Assembly: GCF_031877795.1 (NCBI RefSeq)
Contig: NC_133971.1
Span: 61,936,463-62,000,462, forward strand
Reading direction: 5' to 3'
Source: Strix aluco
Lineage: Eukaryota > Chordata > Aves > Strigiformes > Strigidae
DNA length: 64,000 nucleotides
In this document: positions 42,780 to 54,423 of the stretch, piece after piece
How the letters are laid out: each line of letters starts with the position of its first letter
How positions within the stretch are numbered: position 1 is the stretch's first letter
Program-made: the position numbers and the translations under genes
The notes under the pieces: model-generated
Database searches by the model: none
Told to the model about the DNA's origin: nothing
What the model saw: the letters and a program-made list of their open reading frames with translations, nothing else

Positions 42780-43430
42780 CACCACCCTGACCAGAGCACA
42801 GCTGTCCCCCATGCTGTCCCCGCTCTGGGCAGCGCCCCCTCCTCCGGGGGGGGTCGAGAGGAAAAAGAGGCAGGAACGTTTGACCATGTCCGGCTCCGCA
42901 AAGGCGGGAGCCAGGGCCTCACAAGAGGGCAGGGCAGGGCCTGCCACCAGCCCTGCCGTGGCCTCGCCTTGGAGACTGCACAAAAGCGATTGCGCCACTG
43001 GAAGCGACGCGCGGGGCGGGTTCAGGCGGGGGCGGCGCCACCCGGCCGCGCAGGTACCCCCCGCGCTGCAGTACCCTGGCCCCGCCCCGAAGGCCCCGCC
43101 CCCGGGCCCGCCCGCTTCCCCTCAGCCGCGGCCGCCGCCGCTGCCGCGGGGGGAGGATGAGGGGGCGCCGCGGCGGGGCTGGTGTTGCAGCCGCGCTCGC
43201 CTGATCGGGCCCGGCGGTCCTTTGCGCCGCCTCGCACCTCGCCACCTCCCCGGGGCGTGCTGTCGCGGCGAGTGGCCGCCCAGCGCTTGCCCGCCGCCGC
43301 CTGGCGCCTAGCGGGCACCGCCAGGGCAGAGACTCGCGGACGCCATGAGCTGCTGCAGCTCCGCCGCGCAGGTGAGCGGCCCGCGCTCGCCGCCGCGCCC
43401 TGCTGCCTCCCCCTCACCTCACCTCCCCTC
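42780..43430 (+). promoter_or_regulatory. CpG island promoter
   Basis: The only strongly GC- and CpG-rich stretch of the window. It contains clustered GC boxes (CCCCGCCCC and CCCCGCCCCC at about 43079-43105), GGGGCGGGTTC near 43014, a run of CCG/GCC triplets at 43126-43150 and no TATA box. This is typical of a housekeeping or broadly used promoter with dispersed start sites. Direction is inferred from the ATG plus splice donor at its right end. Overlapping frames of 160-200 codons inside it are due to high GC and few stop codons. Confidence 0.8.
43345..43371 (+). CDS. Probable first coding exon of an unidentified host gene
   Basis: An ATG in fair context (GACGCCATGA) opens MSCCSSAAQ and is followed directly by a near-perfect splice donor, CGCAG|GTGAGC, at 43371/43372. 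Twenty-seven coding bases end in phase 0. The 5' untranslated part would lie in the CpG island. Short first coding exons within CpG islands followed by long introns are common in vertebrates, and the next 20 kb has the look of intron. I do not recognise the gene from nine residues. It might instead be a non-coding first exon if translation starts elsewhere. Confidence 0.5.
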
Positions 43431-43479
43431 CCCTGCGGCCCCCAGCTGCCGGGCCCTGTGACACCAGCCTGCAGGCCTA

Positions 43480-44220
43480 CTGTCCCCCACGGCTGTGCCC
43501 CTCCTCTCCTGGTCTCCAGGTCTGCCTCTCGTGTTGTCCCGTGGCTGTGCACCTGCTTGTTCCCCCATAGCCGTGCTCTCTGGTGGCCGTGCATCCCCTT
43601 TTGCTCCTTGCAGCCCAGCTCTCCCATGGCTGTGTACTACTTTGCTCCTTCCCACCACTGTAGCCCCGCTGTCCTATGGTCGTGCTTCCCCTTGCTACAC
43701 CTGTAGCACCGTTCTCACATGGCTGCATGCTCGCTTGCATCACCTGTAACCATACTCTTCCCATGCCTGTGAACCCCCTTCTCTCTCCTCCCTAGTCCTG
43801 CTCTCTTATGGTTGTGAGTCCCTTTACACCCCCCCCAAGCCTTGATGCACATAACTGCAGAATTTCGCTGCCCTCTTTAGTACTGCTCTTCCTCCTTAAG
43901 GCTGTGCAACCCCTTCTTCACCCCCCATAGCCTTGCTCCCACCATGCTATGCACTTTCATCCTCTGCGTTGCTCTGCACACTGTTCTGTGCTCTGCTTCC
44001 CGTCGGGATCAGCATTATCTTGCCCCTTCTTCCCTCAGCCCTGCTATGGCTTTGCAATCTTTGCCATACCCTGCTCCAGATCCCTGTCACAGCTCTCCCC
44101 TGCCATCCCCATATTGCCTCACACCCCTGTCCTACGGCTCTGCACTTCCTCCTTCCCTCTGCCATGCCTCTATGCACTCCCTCCCCTTCCCTGCAGCTTT
44201 TCCTCTGGGGTCCCTAGTGC
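43480..44220. repeat. Degenerate minisatellite with core CCATGGCTGTG
   Basis: About a dozen diverged units of roughly 40-60 bp follow the CpG island. Each contains a version of CCCATGGCTGTG, then CCCCTT, TTGCTCC, a TAGCC or CAGCC word and TGCTCTC. Clear starts lie near 43487, 43541, 43580, 43624, 43676, 43718, 43758 and 43807. The strand shown is C/T-rich almost throughout. The unit length is not constant and the right end is vague. Confidence 0.65.
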
Positions 44221-44492
44221 CCCACCCCAAAGAGAGGAGCCATCTCATGGGAGGAAACTTGCCATGTCCAGGGCCTCCCCCATGTCCACTGCCTCTGGGA
44301 AGCGAGACAGTCCTCATCCCAGCCCCCTTCCCCACTCCGTGGCCAAGGGTTCAGGGTGCCTCCCTGCATCCTTTTCCCTGTGTGTGACTGGCCCCATGCA
44401 CACCTCTTATTTCCGAGCTCGGTTTTTCTTTCATCCCCCTCCCCCCCCCTTGCTCTGTTTTGCACTTACTGACTCCGGTTTTTTTCCCCCAG

Positions 44493-44582
44493 AGTGGTGC
44501 TGCTAAGCAAGGCACAATCGGGAGCTCCACCCACCCCTCCAGTTTGCTGCTCTGCTTCCCATTTAACTTTCGCTTTGAATGA
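44493..44582 (+). other. Candidate second exon, strong acceptor, early stop
   Basis: A long pyrimidine tract (44427-44490) with a good branch-point-like CTTACTGAC near 44465 ends in CCCCCAG at 44492. Joined in phase 0 to the first exon, the frame would read SGAAKQGTIGSSTHPSS and onward for 29 codons to a TGA at 44580-44582. The only GT donors inside this frame are weak (CCA|GTTTGC near 44540). It may be an alternative or terminal exon, or a decoy acceptor. No protein family recognised. Confidence 0.3.
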
Positions 44583-47500
44583 CACGACCAGGGCTATACT
44601 TTTTTTTGCTCGGCTCCTTTCTGAAGGCTGTAGGACGAGTATCATGACTAACGCTATGCCTGTGCTTTGCTTGCTTGTAAATGTTAGTTTCCTTTGGCTG
44701 TGTCGCTTGTGGTGACTGAATCCAGCTTCCAGCAGACTGCTTATGTGGGAAAGTCCGTCTCTGCTGTCACAGATGACTCATCACAGAGATGGGTTTTTGT
44801 TGTGCATCCGTTCAGGCAGAGGGTTGTGTTTTGGTTTTTTGGGGTTTTTTTGTTTGTTTTTTTTTAATAAGGGCTCTGTCCTTCCGATGCAAAACACTGC
44901 AAGGAGAGCTGTCCAGTTGCAACCTTTCTGTACAGCAAATGTGCTCTAAAGAGGAAGGCAATCAGCTTTATGGTGCATGAGGAAATGGTTTGAATTTCAG
45001 AGAGGGAGATATATGCAAATGTTAGGGAAAGGTTTTAAAATTGTTCGGTCACTGCAGTAGACTGCCAGGGGAGATTGTGGAGTTTGTATTGTTAGAGGTT
45101 TGCTAACAAAAAATGTTAGATAAACATCAGTTAGGAGTGGCTTAAGGAAAGCTGATACAGACTTGGAGCACTGAGAGTGAAGTTGATGTTTTGAAGTCTT
45201 TTGCAACTTTATTTGCTGTGATTCCTATCCAAATTGCTTTTAATAGGCCCTTTCTAGATCTTCTGCTAGATTCTGAATTGCTGTTCGCTGTTATGTTCTT
45301 TTCTTAAATGAAAATGCAGGCTTATTTGTGGGTAACATTATGCCAACAGAAGAAGAGGATCAGATGGTTTAAATATCTGTCCTGTTCATAGGTTTCAACT
45401 AACAGGTTTTGTTTTTCAGCAAAGTTTGTGTTCCACTGTAAAGGGCGCATGATGTTAATATACGCTACTGAACCTTTCATTTGCTTTCCTTACGTGTGGC
45501 AAGATATGGTACAGTAATTGAGCTTTGTATCCTGTATATGTAACTGAAGTATAAAGAATGGTTTAATTTCTTAGTCATGACCAATTGTGTGTCGCCCCAT
45601 GAAACCCAAATCAAAAGCTAGTTGCTGAATATTTTATCAGCAACAGTTTTGTCTGGTACATTGATCGCAGAAACCTTGCTACCACCAATACAGCATTACA
45701 TTAGAGCTTAATGTCTGTCTTATCCTCCCTTTTATCATTAACAATAGATGTTGTGTTCCTCATAAACCACTGTCTTTATACTTCCCCCTCCATTATTTTC
45801 TCTTAAGTTTTCCTTAAGCAGGGATCCATCAGACGTTCCTTCATGTTGCCTCGCTTAGTTTTTTCTTCTCCCTGTGTAGCTTCATCTTAGCCTTTGACAT
45901 AGAGTTTCTCCTCTTACCATGAACGCCTCACCCTCTTTCCTTATGACTTTGTTTTTCAAGTTGATTTCTCATTAAATTTATTCTTCAGCTTCTAGCCTAT
46001 TTGATCATCATCTGCTAATCCCCATTTCTGTTTCTGAGAGAAATGATTACTTCTGTTTGATTTTGCCAGTCATCTGATTACTGAATCTCCAAGTCCATTT
46101 CTCATGACTGCCACCTCTTCATCTCATTTATGATAATGCACCTACCTGCGACTGGTTTGTTGAACCAGGCAGATTTCTTTGACATCTTATTCCTAACTCT
46201 TATTTCATACTCAATTATCCTTTTCTTTTTTTTTTCCCCCCCCGAATGTAAACTTAGCTTTGCAGGCAAATCTAGAGCTCTGCCTTAGGCTTTGACCTGT
46301 ATCTCTTCCCCTGCAGAATCTAAAGGTTTCCAGAGAAAAACTGATTAGAATTGGCATGTTTACCTTTGCTCGGCATTCTTGCCTGCTACTTACAGTGATG
46401 GATTTGTGTTTTCTGTCTGCTTTTTCTGCCTGTAGCTGCTTAGCCTCACCCCAAAGCCCCATTCATGATTTTTTTCTGGTTTAATTCAAAATTTCTGCGT
46501 TTTACCTCTTGCTGCCATCTTATTCTCTTCCGAATTTTATTCTGAGTTACTATCCTCTATCCTTCAAGCTGACAATCAACTCTAGTCTGTTTCCCTTCTT
46601 TTCCAAACTGAAGAGAATAATTTACATTTGTGTCCTCTTTCTTTGTACGAAATTCATTCCAGTCCAGGTTCTGTGCTCTGCTGAAATTGCCTTCATTAAG
46701 ATATCTACAGGCTCCTTCTGGCCAAATTGCAAGGATTCCCCTCCTTTCTTACCCTCCTTGATCTCTGCTGCTTTTGATACTATCTGCAATCCTTGAAAAA
46801 CCACTTGATGTCTTATTCTCCCTGGGCTTCTGTAATACAGTACTCTTGTTCTTCACTGCCTTCTAATCTCTCATTATTATTTCTTCTCTTCTACTACTGT
46901 CTGTGCTTGTATTTCCAGTCTTTTTCCCTCTTCTGTTAACTTATCTACTATTCTACCATATTTTTCAACTTGAACTGTTATGAGTGATGTTATCTTAATA
47001 CAGCCATACCAGACTTTCTTCCAGGTGTGCTCATTCTTTCCTGTTGTTCCAATACTTTTTTACCTGTTGAGACACTTGAATCTGGAATACTTCTTTCCAG
47101 TTTTGGTTTTTTTTTTCCATTTTGGTCTTATTCCATGCTCGCATGAAGTTCTTTCACTTCCCCTGGTGTAGTATCTTCTGTGATCTGTACTTGTTCTTTA
47201 TTGTCACAACCACAGTTCTTGTTTACCTATTCCTTTTTGGTGTTACAACTGTGTCATCCTCTTCGTTTCTTTAGGGGCTCATGCTATTCTCTACTTATTT
47301 AGATGGATTCAAGCTGTATTTTTTTGTGATTGCTGTGTCTTGGCTCTCACCATCTTGAAGCTTGAGCTTGTTGGGAAAACCTTAGGCAATGTCAGCTGCA
47401 TCTTACAGTTGTTGTCTTAGAGCAGTCTTCGGTAATTATCACAACCAGATCCTCCTAACACGTCTTTGAACTGTAGTTGTTTGGTGAACGTGTGCTGACC

Positions 47501-50500
47501 TGTATGAGATAGAAGCCTTGTAAAGGACAGGAGAAAAAATCCACCTCTGTGTATCTCCGGTCTTGCAGTGCTGTTGGTTGTCAGTACCTTCAGGTAGTTT
47601 CAGCCCACTGTCCTCCTTTGCCATATATTTATCATGAGCTTCTCAAGATGGGTGCTTCTGTCTAGGTGCATCTCTTCCATCATGGATCTTCTGTGCGGCA
47701 AAGCTTAAAAAGTTTCTACTCCTTTTTGACACAGGTATTTTTTTTGTTTTGCTGTTTTGGAAATAATCTTCCTGAATGTTTGGATCTTTTGAGCAAATGG
47801 TGCTTAAGCTATGAGTTGATAGAATAATCAAATTTCTTTCAAATCTTTATTTTCTTTAAAGAAGAGAAATGGAATTTGCAGTTGAGTTGCAATACTTTCT
47901 TCCCTTTCTTTTCATTCTTCTTCATCATCTTCATGGTATTTTTTGCTATCTCACAGCATTTGTCCATTATAAAACTGGATTTGCAGGAGATAACTGTTGG
48001 AGTTAATTTCTCCTATGTCACTGTAACTGTTAGGCTGTGCAGTAAATCTGTTTGAAGTAATCCATACAGGTTTTGGGGTTTTTTGGTGTATTTTTTTAAG
48101 CAAGTGAACTTACTTTAAGTGTAACTTGGATTGTTCCACTCATCTAGTTTATAACACAGCTTCACAAATTTTACATTGTTATATCTGAGGGGACAGAAAT
48201 TTATACTTCAAAAAGGGAACATGCTGTGGGAGGAAGTGGGCCTTAAACGGCTTTCTCTTGGAGTAGTTGTGATACAGAATCTGTTCTTCTTTCCTGCTCT
48301 TCTGCAGTTGAATTGAAGTGGCTGATAGTAGTTAAAAGGCATTTGCTTTGCAAGATGCTGTAGGAAACAAGGCAATTAACTGAGGTCTTCGTGTTGGTGT
48401 TGGGACTGGGAAATAAGGTGTGTGTTCGTTTATTTTATCCTTACAGCTTTGTATGTTAGTGGCTTAATCCAAGATATGTGTGAGAGAAGCTTGAAATCTT
48501 GCTGGAAGATGGAGGCATGACTGGAACAAACAAAACTCATGTTATTCTTGGTGCATTTAGTGGTGGCCTTGGTTTTTACAAGACTAAAAGAACTTCCCAT
48601 TATAAGAGGAGATGAAGACAGGTCATTCATTAACTTTCCATTGAGCATTTGCTGTCAAAACAACACAGAATAAATGCAGAGTTCCTAACTTTTAAAAAAA
48701 TTTCATAGTTCTGATGAAACATCTCTTCTGAGCTGTTATGGATGATACAGATCATTAGTTGTAGTTCAGCCATATCTTCAGTTGTCAGAGGTTCTTGTGC
48801 AGCCCAATATAGGAGACATCAAAACATGGCCCTTTCATTGTGGGTGTGACTACGATCATGGAAGACAACCAGCTGAATAGCAGTGTGGATGGGCAGAAAC
48901 AGAATGAGTTGTGAATTCTGCTTCTATGAGCTAGGAAGATTGATTTCCCTTTCAACACATTGACAGTAGATGAAGCTTTCATTCTAGCCTCTGGCAAGCA
49001 GATACAGTATGAAGGATGAAGCAGGATCCAAGAACAGTGTTAATGAGTCAGGCATCTCATGAAGTTGTTGACTACTTTTTTGTATTTCTGGTCTGAGAGC
49101 TCTGTTCATTTGCTGTGAAGTGTGAGGTGTCCTTTTACAAATGCTGTCACAAGCAACTGCACAACCTGTGCAAATAATTCCTTTTGATCTTAATGTAGAA
49201 ATAAATATTTCAACTACATAGATACTTTTAAGTACTCTTTCAAATTCATTGATATTTTTTCACTGAGGACTAGCTCCTTCTGAACTTTACATTATCTTTC
49301 AGTTGTGTCACATCTTGAAAGTTTTAAGTAGCACATTATTTCCTTTGTCAGGTAACTCAAAGATTGACTTTTTTTTTTTTTTTTAAAGCACTTCAAGAAG
49401 TGATAGTTTGGATTAAGAACAAGTAAGGGACATTGCATCCCTACAAGACATTTTTTTGATAAAGTGGCAACAGTTTGGGGAAAGATTGATTATCTTGCAT
49501 TGTTAAAAGTAAATGGTAAATCCAAAGCTGTTATTGTAATCTAATTGACATGTAGAATGCTGTCAGCCATCAGACTTTTAGGTTAGTAATTGTGAGGGTA
49601 TAGTCAGTATTATTCACCTGACTGCTTTTATTTTCATTGTGAAGAAATGACAATTTGTTATGTAGTGAAGTTGTTAACTGTCTTTATGCTGTTGTCTCTA
49701 AAGGTGAGCTTTGCACTAACTATGCATGCTTTTTTTTCATTTGGTCTGACTATTTTTGTCCCTTTGAACTTACCTCATGGTTTCTTTTGTGAAAATCAAA
49801 ACTTGCAAACCAACTTGACAGAAATTCTGTCTTTGTTATTTTGTATTTGAATCTTTGATACTTGAAGGAGCTGTTGGAAAGCTGTGTGAATCTTACGCTT
49901 TGTTTCTAAAAAATGGTTATGCAGAGTGTTGCTAGGTGACTTCTACCCACTGACTAAACTTGATTGCTAATTTTTACCTCTATTTGATGAAACTATACTG
50001 AGAGACTTTTTGTGTAGAAGATTTAGAGAACTGGTCTGTGTTGGTGAATATATAATAGGAGTCTTTTGAGTCTTCCAGCTACTTTAAAGTTTCACAGATT
50101 TATGAATTAAATAAATTTTATTGCATTGATTGGCCTCCTGTCCCTAGGCTCCCTCTTTTTGCTGGTTGGGTTTTTTTTCAATCTTCAAGGTAAGGAAATT
50201 TTCTTCTGTGGAATGAAAGTGTACAATTGTGTGACAACAGCCTCAAGAACATCTGTATACATATTTAAGGAGAGAAAAGGGTCAACTTCATTTTGAAGTT
50301 CAGCTTTACAGTCCTAAGATTAATTTTCTCCCCTTCAATATGATTTTGACACCCAGTGTGCAATGCACTGCAAGTATAGGAGATGATTGCAGTATATAGG
50401 AAGTCTGAAATTTCATATTGCATTTTCTAGATGTTGCTATTTTAACCAGTAATATTGCTAGAATATGGTGGAGGGCCATGCTGAACAGACCATGGTGACT

Positions 50501-51777
50501 TGTGCCTGATGTCATCAATAAATGTGATGTAGTTAAGCAGCTGTTTACAGCAGAAATGAACTCTGTCCTGTTTTGTTTTGTTTTAAATTGAAACCACTCT
50601 TGCTGCTCTCCAGATACATTATTTGACTGAGGAAGAGCATGTTGTATACATATCCGTAGAAACAAACCAGGAAACTCATTGGAGTATGTTGTTCAAGGTC
50701 ATGGTAACCCTGTCCTGGGAATGTGTTGTCAGACTTCCCCTAGTTTGCTATGAAAACCTGCAAAATAATTGCCTACTTACAAAGAAGTATGCTTATGTAA
50801 TAAGCTAAGGGCTTGACACTTCCCTTTCTATTCTTCTCCTGTCCTTTCTTCCATAAATCAGCTAGAGCCTTCTTAGTGTTAGTTCCTGTTAATCTAATAT
50901 GGTTTCAACATCCTCAAGCACTGCTCTCTTACTGTAATCCTGAGTGGTTTTCTTTCTTGTTATGCCAGAATTCTGGACCTGTAAGTCAGGATTTTGTATT
51001 TAAGCAGGTATGTAAGCTCTTCTCACCCCCCACAAATGTAAGCTTAAAGCTTTTCTGATCTTTGTTAGAGGAAATGGGGAAAAAATGTTCTGGTAAGTTT
51101 TTATTATGCGATGACATCCTTTAAATGTAACTGAATTTGGCTATTGACTTCTCAGTTTCCAACACAGGTCTTTTGTCTTTCATACACAGTGACATGGAGG
51201 AATGCACATGGCCAATGTATGCAACAGTTAGTTCATAGTCTTGTGCCACAAGGACTATGTTTGTGTTGACATGTGCAAATACAAGCCTCTAACCTCACAG
51301 AACCCTCCACCAGTCCTTTGCCTTTGAAAGGTAGGAAGTTCTGCAAGGTTGTAAATGCAATACACAAATACATAATTTTAAATTGACAAACTCATTTGAA
51401 TGTAGGATGCAGTTAGAAAGAATACTTAGCAAACTGCTATGAATGTCTCTAGTAAGCGGCTACATTGTTATTTTTCACAGCAGTACTGTGCAGGCCATGA
51501 GCTATTGAAGAGCTGTGATTTTTTTGGTCTTGAATTCTGGCTTTAGACACTATAAAAGAGTGAAAAAATTCTTTTGGAGAAAATTACTCATCACACAGGA
51601 AGAGAGTGCAAAGAATGGGGCCAGCATTTTCTATGGAATGTCCTTCATCTTCTGTGGAGACCACTAACTGGGCGAGTTCTACTCGTTGGTTTTTTTTTTT
51701 CTTCTCCTAATGTCATGTGATAAAGCTAACACATTTGGAAGCAAAGTGTGTATTGTAGTTGGACAGTGTTTTGCTCT
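44583..51777. other. Probable intron, no exon or repeat identified
   Basis: About 7 kb without a motif-bearing reading frame. The plus strand is rich in T (T-runs at 44851-44861, 47108-47117 and 49371-49384) and C/T-rich at 45780-47250. No LINE tail or LTR ends recognised. If the gene starting at 43345 is real, this belongs to its first or second intron. Confidence 0.45.
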
Positions 51778-52188
51778 TGTCCCAAAAACTGGATTCTTCA
51801 CCTGGTGTGCAAAGAACCAATTAACACACAGAGTGAAGACAGTTGTATTTATTACGTGGATGTGCATGCACAGGTGCCTGTCCCCAAAACTACGATTATT
51901 TATACACACAATCTTTACATATTCAATACACTGATACATATCTACTATGCGAATGGTCATAATCTCTACGTTTAGCATGTAAATTAGCATGCATGCATGC
52001 CTAGTTTGCCTTCTCTGCCGCCATCTTTTGAGTTTTACAGTAGGTGGTCTGAGTGGGTGGTCGCGATCTCCCCCTGCTGGAATTACTTTTAACATAGTCT
52101 ACTCCTAATTTGGGAGACACGGCAGTTCATCGCAATTCGTTGTCTTGACTTCTCATTAATCTTACCTAGGCTTCTGCTTTTTGTCACA
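51778..52188 (-). mobile_element. Possible solo LTR, unclassified
   Basis: On the minus strand the block starts TGTGACAAAAAGCAG (52188) and ends CCAGTTTTTGGGACA (51778); its termini form an imperfect inverted repeat (TGTGACAAAA against TGTCCCAAAA). It has a TATA-like TGTATAAATAATCG near 51906 and AATAAA near 51852 in the right order for that strand. It is also richer in CpG (CGCGACC, GGCGGC) than its surroundings. No target duplication was found at these edges, so the boundaries or the call may be wrong. Confidence 0.4.
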
Positions 52189-52701
52189 CGTAAACAATAG
52201 CGGATTGTTTCAAGGTTAATAATTTATTTCTACCATTATTCTAATAACTTATTATTTGGTTCTACAGTGTGATACTGGTTATAAAACAAAACTCTGATTC
52301 TGAGCTGCAGATCATATGAAAACTTTTTTGTCTTTTATCCTTTTACATTACTAGTCCAAAGTTTGAAAATATTTTGTAATTTGGGACTTGCAGTCTACTA
52401 AGAATAAAATCTGAGTATCTGTTAAACAGGTTGATGTATAATTAGAAAATTCAGTGTGATTAAGTAACTTGATAGGTACAAAATATCTTCAAAAGTGAAC
52501 GGTTGCGTTTGGTTTTTCTTTTTGTTTTTTTATGACTGCTTTTTATTAAGGGTTAAGAACCACCAAAGAAGTACCAAACATGCATTGAAATGGATATTTT
52601 AATCCCCTGAAAAATATTACTGTGATATTTATAAAGTGTCCTTATTTATTGCTGCTTTCAAGTAAGTACTTAGCTTGTAATGAAGAAAAGAAACAGTAAC
52701 T
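52189..52701. other. Intronic sequence, nothing recognised
   Basis: A 513-bp AT-rich spacer between two LTR-derived blocks. Confidence 0.4.
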
Positions 52702-54423
52702 TGTCATGGTTTGAGCCTGATGGGCTACTGAGCACCACACAGCTGCTAGCTCACCCTCTTCCCCTCAGGAATGGGAAGGAAAAAATAAAGGGCTGGGGAA
52801 TTGAGATAAGGACAGGAAGGAGTAACTCACCAAATATGGGGCAAAAGACAAACTCGTTAGGGGAAGACAAAGAACATCAATTTGATTCAGACACTAACAA
52901 CAACAACAACAGTACTTAACAGAGTGGGACAGTGAGAAGCATTAGCCCATCTTAAAAACACCTTCCCCCCACCTCTCCCTCCTGCCCCAGGCTCAGTTTT
53001 TGTTTCCAGTCTCTCTACCTCCTCACCCCACAGTGGTGCAAGGGGCAGGGGATGGGGGTATGTTATCAGTCTGCCACTCCCTCCTCCTCAGGAGGACTCC
53101 TTGCATTCTCCCTTGCTCCAGTGTGGTTCCCCTCTCATAGAGATGGTCCTCCATGAACCTCCATTGTTGTGAGTTCTTCCCATGGGCCACAGCTGTTCCT
53201 GTGCTGCTCTGTCATGGGTCACCCCTGCATACTGCAGTCCTCCCAGCGCTGAATGACAATAGCAGGGGCTGCTTCTTCCCTCAAAGTTGCAGCATCCTTC
53301 AGATGCAGCTGCCTGCCTCAGTGTGGGGTCATCCACAGGCTGCAGGTCAGCATCTGCTCCACTGGTGACCTCCATAGGTGGCAGGAGGGGTGGCCCTGCT
53401 GTCTCTCCGTGGGATACAGAGGGGGGTTTCTTCTCCAGTGCACTTCTCCCCTGACTTGTGGAAAACAGACTCTACAACTCAGAGTTATAAAGCAGGTGTG
53501 TTTACTCCGGTGCCAGGGTGCAAGGGGATTTCTCCACAAAGCTTGCACACCCACCACACATTTTACCAGAAACTTATAGAGTGTGGATATACATATTCAT
53601 TGGATTGCATAACACAAATATACATATGCATGAGTAAGGCTGGGTTAGTTCAAAAGCTGGTGTCAGCAGTTTATGTTATCCTTGCGCCTGCGTATTGCCT
53701 CCTGGGGGGCGTCTTCGGGGGTCTTTGGGAGGAAGGCTTGTCTTTCTCACCTTGTACTTTTCCCTGGAGCATGCGCATATTCTCTTGGCCAATTTCTTGA
53801 ATATCAAGAGTGTTTTTCAGCTGGTTTACTCATTCTATCTTATCTAAGGGAACCAATGGAACTTCTACCATCCGTATATGGCTATCTTTACTCATTACCA
53901 AGACCCAACTACTTAGAGCACATCTGTTTCCCAAGGACAAAAACATGATACTTTGCTGAACACTGCAGTTCTTGGTAGATTTTCACAGTAAACTGCTTTG
54001 TTTTGATGAACACAGTAGTCCTTCGTAAAATTCCACAGAACAGTCTGGGCAAGCAGGAATCTTAGCAATATTCAAAAATACTATAAGTAATACTATAAGT
54101 TGCTGTAAGTAAATAAGTTGCTAAGCAGTTTGCTATAAGTAAATAAGTCTCAAAACAAGTAATCATTTCTCTGTATCACCCCTTTCCTCTTGCTTTCTTC
54201 TGCTGACCTCAATGTTCACACAGATGTTCTCACAACTCCTCCTCCCAGGTTCCCCTTCTTAAATACGTTATTGCAGAGGCATGGCCACCATCCCTAATTG
54301 CCTTGGCCTTGGCCAGAGGCAGGTCCGACTTGGAGCTGGGGGAGCTTCAAGAAGCTTCTCACAGGGGCCACTGCTGTAGTCCCCTTCCCCACTACCAAAA
54401 ACCCCTACCACATAAACCCAGCA
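52702..54423 (-). mobile_element. Solo LTR interrupted by another LTR (nested)
   Basis: On the minus strand the outer element begins near 54423 (TGCTGGGTTTATGTGG) and ends at 52702 with GGCTCAAACCATGACA, an avian-LTR-like terminus. The middle, 53457-54165, is a different LTR (copy B). Outer landmarks are a TATA-like GTATTTAAGAAGGGG near 54255, an ACAACAACAACAACAG tract at 52898 and C-rich/GGAGGA blocks. The outer LTR would be about 1 kb without the insert. No clean target duplication was seen for either layer, so edges are approximate. Confidence 0.55.
53457..54165 (-). mobile_element. LTR B, inverted relative of LTR A
   Basis: On the minus strand it ends in GAGTCTGTTTTCCACA (53457), and inside it mirrors LTR A at 35544-36207: CCAGAAACTTATAGAGTG, GGATTGCATAACACAAATAT, GCATGCGCCTGC-like words and TTCTTGAATATCAAGAGTG. 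The right edge lies in an ACTTATTTACTTATAG repeat near 54110-54165 that copy A also shows. It divides the outer LTR, so it is the younger insertion. Confidence 0.6.

Noticed and set aside
42594..43627. Overlapping frames of 160-201 codons on both strands in the CpG island.
   Set aside because: High GC lowers stop-codon frequency; the translations are low-complexity Pro/Ala/Gly/Arg and overlap in several frames. Only the ATG-plus-donor exon has independent support.
43495..44506. Open frames of 84-185 codons after the first exon.
   Set aside because: They run through the C/T-rich minisatellite and give repetitive Ser/Pro/Leu/Cys translations in several frames at once.
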